A stretch of 64,000 nt of DNA from positions 18,928,363-18,992,362 of the forward strand of contig OX411543.1 in assembly GCA_948146395.1 (NCBI GenBank). Direction: 5' to 3'. Below are positions 34,232-44,410 of this stretch, piece after piece (positions within the stretch are counted from its first letter, which is position 1; each line of letters starts with the position of its first letter). Both the position numbers and the translations under genes were made by a program. The stretch is from Fragum whitleyi (Eukaryota; Mollusca; Bivalvia; Cardiida; Cardiidae). The notes beneath the pieces were generated by a model that worked only from the letters and a program-made list of their open reading frames with translations, did not search any database and had not been told where the DNA came from.

Positions 34232-34531
34232 AAGTGCCGCTGTCATAGCCCAGTTGCTTTTGTATCGGACTGTCAATCTAGAGGTCTAGGGTTCAGTCCC
34301 CGATGGTGGCACTCAGCACTCAGCCTTTTTGACTATTTGTATCTTACCACTTGGTTGTTAATAGTAGACTTATGTGGGATAGACGATGGAGGCTATATCT
34401 GAAAAGAGGTAATGGTAGTACTGGTTTCAAGGAAATCTATTGTTAGCTAGGTGCTCTGTAATCTCACCAAAATGACTATAAGATTGTTGAAAGCGGCGTA
34501 AAAAACCCATGCATTCAATCAATCAATCAAT
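34232..34531 (+). repeat. tRNA-derived SINE, family A, full length
   Basis: Head GCCGCTGTCATAGCCCAGTT, B box AGGGTTCAGTCCCCGATGG, body as at 14381, and a tail CATTCAATCAATCAATCAAT. The head spacing and tail make this one of the most complete family A copies. Confidence 0.8.
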
Positions 34532-34552
34532 ATTGTCCAGAGAATCTGCCTT

Positions 34553-35230
34553 TTTTAGCTCACCTGAGCACATTGTGCTCAAGGTGAGCTTTTGTGATCA
34601 TTGAATGTCCTGCGTCTGTCATGTGTCGTCTGTCGTCCAGTGTCAACAATTTAAGTGTTTACACTCTTATGATCCCATCTTCATGAAACTTGGTCAGAAT
34701 GTTGGTCAGGTCACAAGGATGAACCCAATCGAAAATGGGAAGGATCCATGCCAAATCAAAAAGGGGCCTTATTGACAATTTTCTTGTTTGCACTCTAAAA
34801 CCACAAATGTGGCCCAATCTTCATGAAGTCTGGTCAGAATGTTGGCCAAGTCACAAGGATGAACCCTATTAAAAATGGGAAGGATCCATGTCCTTAGATG
34901 ACAATTTCCTTGCTTACACTCCAGAGGCCACACATATGGCCCTATCATCTTCATGAAACCTGGTCAGAATGTTGGTCAGGTCACAAGGAGGAACCCTATC
35001 AAAAATGGGAAGGATACATTCCATATCACGAGAAAAGGGGCCTTAATGACAATTTTCTTGTTTACACTCTAGAAGCCACAAATGTGGCCCAATCTTAAAG
35101 AAACTTGGTTTTGTGTAGAAATTATCTCCTTCATGACATCTGCCTATTTTATTGATGTGGCATTATTATCATGTCCCAGGGGTCAAAGAGCCTCGGGTAT
35201 GTGATCTTTGACCATCTTGGTCCTCTGGTT
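34553..35230 (+). repeat. structured tandem repeat A2
   Basis: Leader AGCTCACCTGAGCACATTGT with complementary GCTCAAGGTGAGCT. Units as in A1, with ATCTTCATGAAACTTGGTCA and GATGAACCC. Tail GAGCCTCGGGTATGTGATCT. Fewer units than A1 or A3. Confidence 0.85.
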
Positions 35231-35789
35231 TATGAAATAAAACAATTTGCAAGCACAAAATATGCAAAAAATACTATAATTAAGATTTAGTCCTCAAAAA
35301 ATGACTATTATATTATTCCAATATTTTACACCAATGTAAAGCTTGTAGTATTGTTTTACAAGTGTCTGTCTGTCCCTCTGTCCTCATGATCCATATGCAT
35401 GTCTTTCTGCAAACAATCAACCTGCAAACCAAGCATTTTACTGTAACTTTTCAGAGGCATTATGCTCATATTTGGCATGAAGGCTCCTGGTGTCATCAAA
35501 ATGCATTCTATGTCAAGATAAACCATCAAGGTCAAGGACAATCAAAAAGGTAAATCAAACTTCTGAAAATTGTCATTTTGTGGATATTTATGAGTTTGAC
35601 ATTGGTTCACGTCCGATATTTTTAAGCTATACTTCGGTTTAGGACAGTCGTACATAAGACCTAGTTTTGCATTAATTGGTAATACAGTAAAACTTGTTAT
35701 AAGCAACTACTACAGGGACCACCAAAAAGCAGTTCTTAAAGAAAATGGCTGCTTAATTCATGTTTTTTACAAATAGGAAACATACTTTT
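35231..35789. repeat. degenerate R/G-like repeat
   Basis: A GTCTGTCTGTCCCTCTGTCC tract at 35365 is followed by TATTTGGCATGAAGGCTCCT and AAGGTCAAGGACAATC. This is a diverged member of the same group; its ends were not found. Confidence 0.45.
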
Positions 35790-36906
35790 TAGCTCCACTG
35801 GCTGAAAGCCACTGGGGCTATTGTCATGGCGTTGTGTCCGTCGTGCGTGCGTCCGTCCGTCCGTCCGTGCGTCCAGTCGTAAACTTTTCTTTAAAAATCT
35901 TCTCCTCAGAAACTACTGGATGGATTTCAACCAAACTTCACAGGAATGATCCTTGGGTGACCCTCTTTCAAAGTTGTTCAAGAAATTTTGATCCAATGAA
36001 AAACATGGATTTAATGGGCGTGGCTTATTTCCAAATATGGTAAAAAGTGAGTTTTCTCAGATTCTAATCAATGGATACCAATTAAATTTTACATGAATAA
36101 TCCTTGGGTGACCCTTTATCAGTCTACAAAAAATCATTGTGATCGGATGGAAAATATGCATTTTATGGGCGGAGGTCATTTCTCTATATGTTATATAGTG
36201 GAAACTTTGAAAATGATTTTCTCAGGATGTAACTGATGGATATCAACCAAATTTCACTTGAATGATCCTTGAGTGAGCCTTTATCAGTCTACAAAAAATC
36301 ATTGTGATTGGATGAAAAATATGTATTTTATGGGCGGAGGTCATTTCTCTATAAGTTATATAGTGGAAACTTTGAAAATCATTTTCTCAGGATGTAACTG
36401 ATGGATATCAACCAAATTTCACTTGAATGATTCTTGAGAGACCCTTTATCAGTTTACAAAAATTCATTGTGATTGGATGAAAAATATGTATTTTATGGGC
36501 GGAGGTCATTTCTCTATAAGTTATAAAGTGGAAACTTTGAAAATCATTTTCTCAGAATGTAACTGATGGATATCAACCAAATTTCACTGGAATGATCCTT
36601 GAGTAACACTTTATCAATTAACCAAAAAATTTTTTGATTGGATGAAAAATATGTATTTTATGGGCAGAGGTCATTTCTCTATATGTTAAATAGTGGAAAC
36701 TTTGAAAATCATTTTCTCAGAATTTGATTTTTGGGTATCAATTAAATTTCACTGGAATGATACTTGAGTGACCCTTTATCAGTGTATCAAAAATTATTTT
36801 GATTGGATGAAAAATATACATTTTATGGGTGGAGGTCAATTCTCAATATGTTAAATAGTAGAAACTATGAAAAACATTTTCTCAGAATGTAAGTGATGGA
36901 TATCAA
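35790..36906 (+). repeat. structured tandem repeat S2, left part (split by DIRS insertion)
   Basis: Leader AGCTCCACTGGCTGAAAGCC and GTCCGTCGTGCGTGCGTCCG. About seven units of roughly 150 bp with TTTCTCAGGATGTAACTGAT, GGATATCAACCAAATTTCAC, GATCCTTGAGTGA and TTTTATGGGCGGAGGTCATT. It breaks off mid-unit after GATGGATATCAA (36906) and resumes at 41627. Confidence 0.85.
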
Positions 36907-36997
36907 TTGAAAAATTAACCAAGACTTACCTTCGAAGATGGGAAGTTGAAGGTTGATTCCAATTTCACTGACCATAAACTCCTTGAGGGCTCACACA
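36905..36997 (-). repeat. DIRS 3'-end inverted repeat, outer arm (93 bp)
   Basis: Identical, as reverse complement, to 37190-37282 over 93 bp. The first two or three bases may belong to the host repeat. Probably the terminal or internal-complementary repeat of the element. Confidence 0.85.
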
Positions 36998-37189
36998 GAG
37001 AGATAACGCAGCAATCCAGCAGCCAGTAATCAGGTTTTAGAGATAAACGAATCCAAGTTCCGCAATATTATTATCAAACTTGGTTGTCATTTATTTCATA
37101 TATTGATAATTACACTTATTGAGCTTAGAAGTAATTACATCTATTGATAATTTCGAAATACTTTCCCCATTGGGTGGGTTTAGGGAGGG

Positions 37190-37282
37190 TGTGTGAGCCC
37201 TCAAGGAGTTTATGGTCAGTGAAATTGGAATCAACCTTCAACTTCCCATCTTCGAAGGTAAGTCTTGGTTAATTTTTCAATT
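37190..37282 (+). repeat. DIRS 3'-end inverted repeat, inner arm (93 bp)
   Basis: Perfect partner of 36905-36997, with a 192-bp spacer. Immediately beyond it, 37278-37322 (CAATTTCACTTCCCATAAAC) is a third, diverged copy in the direct orientation of the outer arm. On the + strand it contains GAAGGTAAGT, a strong donor-like sequence. Confidence 0.85.
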
Positions 37283-37454
37283 TCACTTCCCATAAACCCT
37301 TGATGGGCCCCACAGAGATTTGAGAGCTTGTATTTTGAAATTACAATTTTAACTAACCAATGATGTTTTTAATATTTATTTACACAAGCTTTAGACAGCA
37401 TCATCAGTAGAAATCATATAAAAGAACATACATCTGTACAACAATCACATTCCA

Positions 37455-38672
37455 TTAATTTCCCGCCATTATTGCCTTTTGAACTGTTGCTGGGTTTCCA
37501 ATGAGTTTGTCATAAAAGCGGGCGAATGTTTTAGCATTTGACCAGCCTGCAGTCTTTATGGTGGTACCCAGATCCACCCCTGTTTGTTTTGCCCTTGATG
37601 TAGCGGCAGCTCTAGTACTGTGAGGAGCATAGTTATTCCCTAATGCATCTTTTTTGCATAACCGATTTTATCAAGCGACTAATTGTACTGCGAGAAACCC
37701 CTTTATGAGGGCTCATTGTACTAATAATTAACCTCTTGTTTGTCTTAGAGGTTCTGTCCTTAGTAAATATTCCTCTAAACACTTAACAAAACATAACTTT
37801 TCCACAGAGAATTTAACTCAATTGATTGTTTGTAGCTGAAAACCTGGTCTTGATTGTTAAGAACAGAACTATTTTGAATCGTCACTTGATTCTTATCATA
37901 CTCAAATTTTACATCATTCAAATCTAACAAGTGTAAAGTTTGACAGCGTTGAGCTGTTACCAATGAGTACAATATACATAATTTTTGTGATACTTGTAAT
38001 AGTGTGACACAATTTTGTTGTCGAAAAAAAATCAAATCAAATAACTGTATATTTGGGTAAAGTTGGTCTTAACTTAAAGCATCCTTTCATAAATCTTGAA
38101 ATGTGTCCATTATCATGGATATCTGTATTACTACAAAATTTAATAAAAGTACTAAGAGCAGATCTAGCTGTATTCAGAGCACTATAACGATTCCCCTTTT
38201 CAAACAATTGTGAAAGAAATTTTGGAATTAGGTTTATATTTGCTTGAGTTGGATCATGGCATTTCCCACAGAAATGTATCCATTGTTCAACATATCCGTT
38301 GTAATGCAACTTTGTTGATTTATGCCAAGATTGAAGGATAAGTTCCCGAGCTTTTGTAGGTACTCCTTGTGCCTTGAGTACCTTCCCGATATAGGAAAAA
38401 CACCTAGCCTCAATTTTTTGAGGGGATGTTGTAGATGAAGTTTGTAAGGCAATGACAGGATTGTCTGTGTTGGTGGGAGTAGGTCGCATGGTCCCCATAT
38501 AAGATGTAGAAGGCTGGGCCACCAACACTGAGTTGGCCACAGAGGGGCTATGAGTACTCCTGTGGCTTGGTCTTCTTCCACTTTTTGTAGAATTCTTGTA
38601 ATCAGACTCAAAAACTAAATGCATCAATCTTCCATGCTTGAAAGTCAGGGTACTTAGTGCAGTATTTATCAA
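37455..38672 (-). pseudogene. DIRS tyrosine recombinase, frameshifted
   Basis: The N-terminal helical part is open from 38672 to 38037 (AKELI-like ARELILQSWHKSTKLHYNGY, then NTARSALSTFI), like the core-binding domain of DIRS recombinases. After a frame change, 38035-37775 covers the early catalytic domain (LVTAQRCQTLHLLDL). Another change leads to PHKGVSRSTISRLIKSV and then NYAPHSTRAAATSRA, GWSNAKTFARFYDKL and a stop at 37455. The HSTR block is the His-x-x-Arg catalytic box and FARFYDK holds the nucleophilic Tyr. These residues are family knowledge applied to what is visible. At least two frameshifts break it. Confidence 0.8.
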
Positions 38673-39111
38673 TTTTGTTGTTTATTCTAGAAGCAAAAAG
38701 ATCCACAGTCATGTAAGGATAAATGTTTTTTATCTTGACATAAATAGACTTGTCTAGGGACCATTCCAGGTCATCATAGCATTTGCACGAAAGCCAGTCG
38801 GCTTCTTTATTGCAGGACCCAGCCACATGAGCAGCTGTCAGATTAATTTGTCTTTCAATGCACCAGTTCCAAATTGATCAGGCAATATTATTTAATTCCA
38901 TCTTTTCCCCCCCAAATTTTGATATGTAAGAAACACTAGTAGTATTGTCCATATAGACCTTGATAAGAGTTTTACTGGTGTTCTGACACAATGCCATTAA
39001 AGTCAATTGACATGCCTTTAATTCTGAAATGTTTATGTGAGAATCCTGTTCTTCTATTGACCATTTTCCTCTAGTTTTCCTACCATCAGTCTCACAATAG
39101 CCCCCCCCCAA
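38608..39111 (-). pseudogene. DIRS RNase H domain and following segment, frameshifted
   Basis: 39111-38878 reads GGYCETDGRKTRGKWS, then HINISELKACQLTLMAL and KVYMDNTTSVSYISKFGG, matching RNase H motifs (ELKA glutamate, DNTT aspartate, SYI.K.GG). The frame then changes; 38826-38608 carries AGSCNKEADWLS (the final Asp motif) and VDLFASRINNKIDKY, a block typical between RNase H and recombinase in DIRS elements. Confidence 0.8.
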
Positions 39112-39239
39112 CCTACCATTGAGGAATCAGTGTAAATGACCAATTTTGGTTTTCCATGTGAGATCAATTTGTAGCTGTCCTGAACATTTTTATCCACCAA
39201 TTCAAAGAAAGGTGACATGACTGAATAATTTTCATGTAA

Positions 39240-40065
39240 CTATCAAAATTTCCTTTATTGACTGTCAAGTATTTGTCTCTCTCTTTCTCAGTGGCCGTAT
39301 ATTTAAAGTGACATATTCAACCCCTGGCTCTGCAGCCACTAGTTTGCTGACTAATTTTGAGAACAGTCAAATTGTTGTTCTTCTTTTCAGTATAAACTTT
39401 TTACAAAGAGAGACAAGTTCTATTTTTCTCTCTTCTGTAAGGGATATTGTCATTGAAATAGAGCAAAGGACAAAACCAAGAAATATTATTTTTTGGCAGG
39501 GTATAAGCACTGATATTTCTAAGTTTATTGTCAATCCCAAAATATCTAGTAGCTTTACAGTATCTAAAATATTTTGTTCGCATTTTTCATATGTTGAGCT
39601 TTGTAAACATGAACCATCATATACGGTAGGCCGAAACTTGAACTTAAACCCATCATGAGCGCGCAGTATTCATATTTTTTACCCTCATACCAGAACCTGA
39701 GATATTTTCGATCTTCCTTTGCTACTTGTATTGAATAATATGCATCTGTCAAATCAACAGATGCAAACCAACAATTTTTTCTCATAGAAGATACAGCTGA
39801 TTGCAAAGTTTCCATTTTGAAATGAATAGGAGAAATAAATTGTTCTTTAAAACTTTTAAGATTTGAAATAAGTCGAATATTTCCATTACTCTTTTCTCTG
39901 TAAAAAATGTTAGATATATATTCGTTCTGCTCACTATGATTTTCCACTGGTTCAATTATTTTTGATTCTAAGAACTTGTTAATTTCTACATTAATTTGAT
40001 TATTTTCTTGTAGGTTAAAGTAATATGAGCTAGGAATCTTTATTTGTCTGGGAGTTTTGAATCTG
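39240..40065 (-). pseudogene. DIRS reverse transcriptase, frameshifted
   Basis: Open without an ATG from about 40065 (INKFLESKIIEPVE) through 39564, with fingers (YREKSNGNIRLISNL) and the palm A block SVDLTDAYYSIQV with its catalytic Asp. The block YCALMMGLSSSFGLPYM follows, corresponding to the usual PMGLSSAP. A frame change leads to a box reading VYDGSCLQSS where a YxDD motif is expected, then LLDILGLTINLEISVL and FLGFVLCSISMTISL. The altered YxDD site and frameshifts show loss of function. Confidence 0.85.
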
Positions 40066-40171
40066 TGAGAGATTTTACTGCTTCCGGCAGATTCTCCCCA
40101 AATAACTTGTTGGCTGACATCTCTCTATTTGCCATGGACTTTAAACGGTTATCCGAATCTCTTTTCACTTT

Positions 40172-40803
40172 TTATCGTCTGGTCTGATTGGTAGTTTGGA
40201 TTCCGCCGGCGAGTAGTTTGAAGGTGTCCGTGATCAATAATCTCAACTTTGGATCTGCTTTTTGTGCCATTCCTAAAGCTTTTACCAGAGGAACAGCTAC
40301 TTGTGTCAAAATACCAAGGGACTTTTGTGAAGCAAGATCAGAAAATTTTGTTTGAGGAGGTAATTGACGCCAGATGCATTCTTCAATTTTGGCATCTGCA
40401 GCCATTCAGCGATGACAGGCCGTTTGTGTGTCTGTTTAAGGTCCTTTATTTTTTCGGCTGATCCTTTGAGTCGGATCGTTCTATTGACAACGTCTGCCAG
40501 TTTGGAGACAATTTCTGGACCCACTTCCTGTTCTTCAGTGAAGAACTCGTCGAAATCATTGAACTGGGAATTATCTGACTCAGTCAGTGCATTGTTGTCC
40601 GGGACAACGTAGGTGTCAATGTCAATCAATCCTTCGTTATCGTTTCTTTTCTCGTCGTCGTCGGACACGCTTTCCTGTCGCTTTCTTTTAGAAGTGCCTG
40701 GCATATTTTCGGTCGCTTTCATTTTGTTTACCTCCGATTTGAGGCCTTCCATTTCACATGACAACTCCCCGACTGTTTTGGCAATGCCGGAAAACTCGGT
40801 CAT
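40172..40803 (-). pseudogene. DIRS Gag-like ORF1, frameshifted
   Basis: Starts at ATG 40803. A coiled-coil-like segment (ELSCEMEGLKSEVNKMKA), a basic patch (KRKRQESV) and an acidic stretch precede VVNRTIRLKGSAEKIKDLKQ. Around 40400 the natural continuation shifts frame to KIEECIWRQLPPQTKFSDLA and LRLLITDTFKLLAG, ending at 40172. The W-x-x-L-P-x-x-T-[RK] region resembles DIRS ORF1 proteins. Confidence 0.65.
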
Positions 40804-41626
40804 TCGCTTTTCCCGCTGGCTAAAAATAGCCTCTTCACCCTCTCTTCCACGGGGCTCAAAGCGGGGATTTCGTTTTTCTCAGAATTTATGATTCTGTGAT
40901 AAAATCGAAAGAACAATATACTTTACTCACCCTGATTGTTCAATATCCTATTTCTCCCGAAACGTGTTATCCATTACACAGAAAATTTAAAATTCTTTAA
41001 AAACAATCAATATTATAAACACAATTTCATTGTTATCGAGAACACGTGCGACGAGTTAGTCGGGATCCCAAAAAACCCATCGGCCCTGGACAGGTGTACT
41101 GCATAACCAAAATTTTCCCATGAGAAATCAATAAATTAAGTAAACAGGGGCCTGTCATCCCTCGCAATCTCGATATTATCTTGATTTGTTTATGATAATG
41201 ATGGTTCTTGAGTCCATCTTCCCATGGGAACTTAACTGTAAAAAATTCGACAGCTAGTCAACTAAGTGGCGGGCGGAAAAAAGCTACCTCCGAGCAAGTT
41301 TTTAACTTTTTATCTACTAAGTCCTAATATAAGTCTTATGCCATGTTAAATGACAAAGCCAGGTCTTCCTTTGTAAAAGACAAGCGGTTCCGTATTTTGA
41401 ACGGTTTCCGAACGACCAAGTTACAAGTAATCATATTAGTGGTTTGTGTCGATTCTGCGCAAACCGCGCTTACTGAGAATTTCACACTACCAATATAGCC
41501 ACGACGATCCGAAGAATTATATACGTGTTTTCTTGGTCGCTTCTCAGGTTTTTCACAACCAGTGTAGTGACGGCAGTCAAACAGAATCATATCAGTGGCC
41601 TGTCGGCCGATTCTTAAATAATGGTT

Positions 41627-41866
41627 TCAAACATTTTTGGTATGATCTTTGGGTTACCCATTATCATGCAGTCAAAAATTATTTTGATTTGATGAAAAAT
41701 GTCTTTTAATAGCAGAGGTCATTTCTCTATCTGTTATATAGTTGAAAATCATTTTCAACATCAGTAGAACCCCAAATATCTAAAAATCTAGTCAAAACAT
41801 TTATTTGCTTTTACAAGAATTTCAAGCCTGTGGAGCGACTCAAGCCATTCATGGCTTTCTAGTTGA
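41627..41866 (+). repeat. structured tandem repeat S2, right part
   Basis: Resumes TCAAACATTTTTGGTATGAT, then GGGTTACCCATTATCATGCA and AGAGGTCATTTCTCTAT, and ends with CAAGCCTGTGGAGCGACTCA and CATTCATGGCTTTCTAG, the same terminus as the reversed copy at 16776. Confidence 0.85.
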
Positions 41867-42389
41867 TTGAATACGCATATTGTTGCAAGATTCTCAAAAT
41901 GTTGCTATAAATCAATAGAATCGTCTCAATGAGATGATTCTGGTGAGTTTAAACTACATAATATTCATTTTCAATAATTACTAGACCAACAACGTATTTT
42001 TTTTAGGATATTTTGATTAAAAGAAGGGGATTTTTAAAGTGGTTGCTTAATTAAAATGGTTGCTTAATAGACATGGTCACTCAAGCAAGGTTTACTTTAT
42101 ATATTTTGGTTAAGATCATTGTCAACAATATTGATTGAGTATTGGTCTGTTCAGTAAAGGCAATTGCAATTTTGATTCACTGAATAGAAAATATTGATCA
42201 ACACTTAAGCAAAGGGTCAAATGGTTGAACAGTTTTTATGACAAAAACTAGAAATATAATCACTCCAAATCAATGACAGCAAAGATTTGAGTAAGTGCAT
42301 TGGATATTCTTTTCATCAGGTAAAAAGGAAGATAAAAAAAACTTTTTAGTTCGGCTGTTTTCTCAGAAAACCTGAGGTATTGTCATATG
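41867..42389. other. unannotated stretch with one hairpin
   Basis: AGAATCGTCTCA / TGAGATGATTCT at about 41919-41941 is a small hairpin. Nothing else is recognised. Confidence 0.4.
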
Positions 42390-42596
42390 TATTGTCTATT
42401 CTAGGAGGGAAGGGGTTGGGGGGGAGGGGGGGATTGCGCATTATAGAACATACTTTTGAAAAGTCCTCCCTATTTTTGAAGATGATGGAGGATTTTTTTT
42501 ACAAAGAGAAAGAACAAAAGTTCCAATCTTTTTGGCAATTTTGCCAATTTTCAACAAAATTCCCTCTTACTTTTTGAATCCCAGAAAAGACACTCA
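42390..42596. mobile_element. MITE with GTCTATTCTAGGA terminus, relative of 26157
   Basis: Reads as the reverse complement of 26157-26347: GTCTATTCTAGGAGGG, G-rich tract, then AAAGTCCTCCCTATTTTTGA, ending AGAAAAGACACT. The inner text differs by small gaps. Confidence 0.65.
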
Positions 42597-42680
42597 TGAC
42601 CTTGGTGTTGTTAGAGTTTGAGTTGGCATTGGTGTTGTTGTTCGTGCTGGCATAGACGTTGGTGCTGCAGAAAAATTTCA
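42597..42680. repeat. short GTTG/GGTGTT-rich repeat
   Basis: TTGGTGTTGTT-type phrases recur (GGCATTGGTGTTGTTGTTCG). On the minus strand this reads as Asn/Thr/Ser-rich codons, but no gene context is present. Confidence 0.5.
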
Positions 42681-42792
42681 ACCTTGGACTGTTGGTCATA
42701 GGGATCTGTGTGGTTATTCAAGGGCGTAGCTCCCATTACACACATTACGCAAGTGCGTAATAAAAATAAATCTTATTTCGAAAAATGTTGTT

Positions 42793-42860
42793 GATGAATG
42801 ATCATAACATCGAAACTACAGCTTATTTAAGCTGTAGTTACGAAGTTTTGATTATTCAAT
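42793..42860. repeat. palindromic hairpin, ACTACAGCTT family
   Basis: CGAAACTACAGCTTA / TAAGCTGTAGTTACGAAG with outer complementary TTGATGAATGATCATAAC and ATTATTCAAT. Relatives are at 7630 and 7840. Confidence 0.6.
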
Positions 42861-43563
42861 AACGCTCAAATCATAGTAAGGGGAACTGACAGACGATATT
42901 CATCTCTAGTCACAGTCAACATATCGCCTCTATCCTCTATACTCTTTGGTAATGGCCTTCTGAGTTCCTAAAAATTTCAAAATCCTAATTACGCCTATGT
43001 TATTGAAAATATCTTGAGGAAACTTAGCACGGTATGATGCCTTTTGTGAGGGTTACATTACCTCTGATTGTCAATATAAAGCTAGGGTCAATAAGTACAT
43101 TGCCAGATCTCTATATTTATAATACATTATACACCTTGAAAACATCAAATATGTTTATTGCATATTAATTGCAAATTTATTACCGAGTTTGGATCTTTAT
43201 CTATCATTGACATATGTGGAAAAAAAGTTATTTACCAAAGCTACTGTTGGACGAGGTATTTTGGATCTTAGATCAATTTCACTAAAAATTTCACTAATAA
43301 TAGTTCAAACCCTGTGTTGTTGGTACTCATGCAGTAAGGGCTTCAAAAAGGGTTCATTCAAACCCCAAGAACCTTCTCTGGATCTGCCACTGCATGGGTT
43401 TGATCCCAGGGGGCTGTATGAAATTCTTCATTCACACATTGGTCATCAAACTATGGGTTGATACTCCTTATCAAATAAGAAAAATCTTAAAATCATTTTC
43501 CGACTCGCAAATATTACACCCATTACTAGCAGCACCTTGATTTTAGTGCAACTTTGTCTAGAA
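42861..43563. other. unannotated stretch
   Basis: Contains a family Q fragment near 43300-43345 (CAAACCCTGTGTTGTTGGTA). No gene. Confidence 0.4.
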
Positions 43564-43728
43564 TTAAGGTAGTGGACCTGTAATAGTTCCCCAACATTTC
43601 GGACCACATATTCTTTAACAATGTTAACTGAGGTTTCCTAATGGAAATCATTAGGAAACCTTGGTTAACACTGTGAAAGTTCATTACTTCTGAGATGTTG
43701 CAAAACTATTACGGGTCCACTACCTTAA
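43564..43728. mobile_element. TTAA-flanked palindromic MITE, family P6
   Basis: TTAAGGTAGTGGACCTGTAA at 43564 and ACGGGTCCACTACCTTAA ending 43728 are near-perfect inverted ends. The inner arms GAGGTTTCCTAATG / CATTAGGAAACC complete the palindrome. Confidence 0.85.
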
Positions 43729-43754
43729 GACAGCTTTTCAAGTTGATATCCAGC

Positions 43755-43880
43755 CCTGTGTTGAGGATGATGAAACGGTACAAACTGTTTGCAAATTATA
43801 CCCAGATTTGCATGTGTACTTGCACTCAAAGCAGAGATCAATTTGCCAACTGTTTGCACTGTTTTGTCATCCTGAACACA
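43755..43880. mobile_element. short inverted-repeat element K
   Basis: Left TGTGTTGAGGATGATGAAAC and right GTTTTGTCATCCTGAACACA are imperfect inverted repeats. AACTGTTTGCA occurs near each end. Degenerate copy at 1531. Confidence 0.6.
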
Positions 43881-44410
43881 ATCCTGATTGGCAAGTATAG
43901 CCTTTTGATTTTTCTGGGTTTACTCATGCTGAATAAGCCTTGTAATAAAGGTGAAATTTCAACAAAATGTTGATGGGATTCAGCTTGGCATGAATGCTTG
44001 CATGCAAAACAGGAAAACAATTTTGGACAGTCACAAAATGTTTATTTTTAGCCTGGATACATGGTTATTTGGTGTAAGGTTTTTATTTTTGTACACATGT
44101 CAATAAACTCAAGAAATGAATGTTTTGAAATCTTCTTAAATTTATGACACTGAAATATTTTTGTGACTTATGGTTCTCTAAATCTTTTCACATTCCGATC
44201 CACTGAAATTCTTATCCTTTCTTGTTCTGTCCATAGAATTTTTAACAATTTCCATATGTACAGATAGATGTTTTTTTACAAGGTTCAAGTACCAATTCAT
44301 AAAACAGATATATTTTGGGAAGGATATATAATTGTACTGCAAAAATTCTAATGAATGCTTATTCATTTATCCTTCTCATGCTGTCCCCAACTGTACATAG
44401 AGATTTGGCA
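43881..44410. other. unannotated stretch
   Basis: Nothing recognised. Confidence 0.4.

Larger units (their letters stand above)
36907..41626 (-). mobile_element. DIRS-like tyrosine-recombinase retrotransposon, degenerate
   Basis: On the minus strand, in order, lie remnants of a Gag-like ORF (40803-40172), reverse transcriptase (about 40065-39240), RNase H (39111-38608) and a tyrosine recombinase (38672-37455). This is the order of DIRS elements, which integrate with a tyrosine recombinase and make no target duplication. Both edges are set by the host repeat: S2 stops at GATGGATATCAA and resumes at TCAAACATTTTTGGTATGAT, and an unbroken relative near 17000-17035 (minus strand) reads straight through that point. 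A 93-bp perfect inverted repeat marks the 3' end. Multiple frameshifts make it inactive. The 5' 700 bp (40900-41626) has no recognised ITR. Confidence 0.8.
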
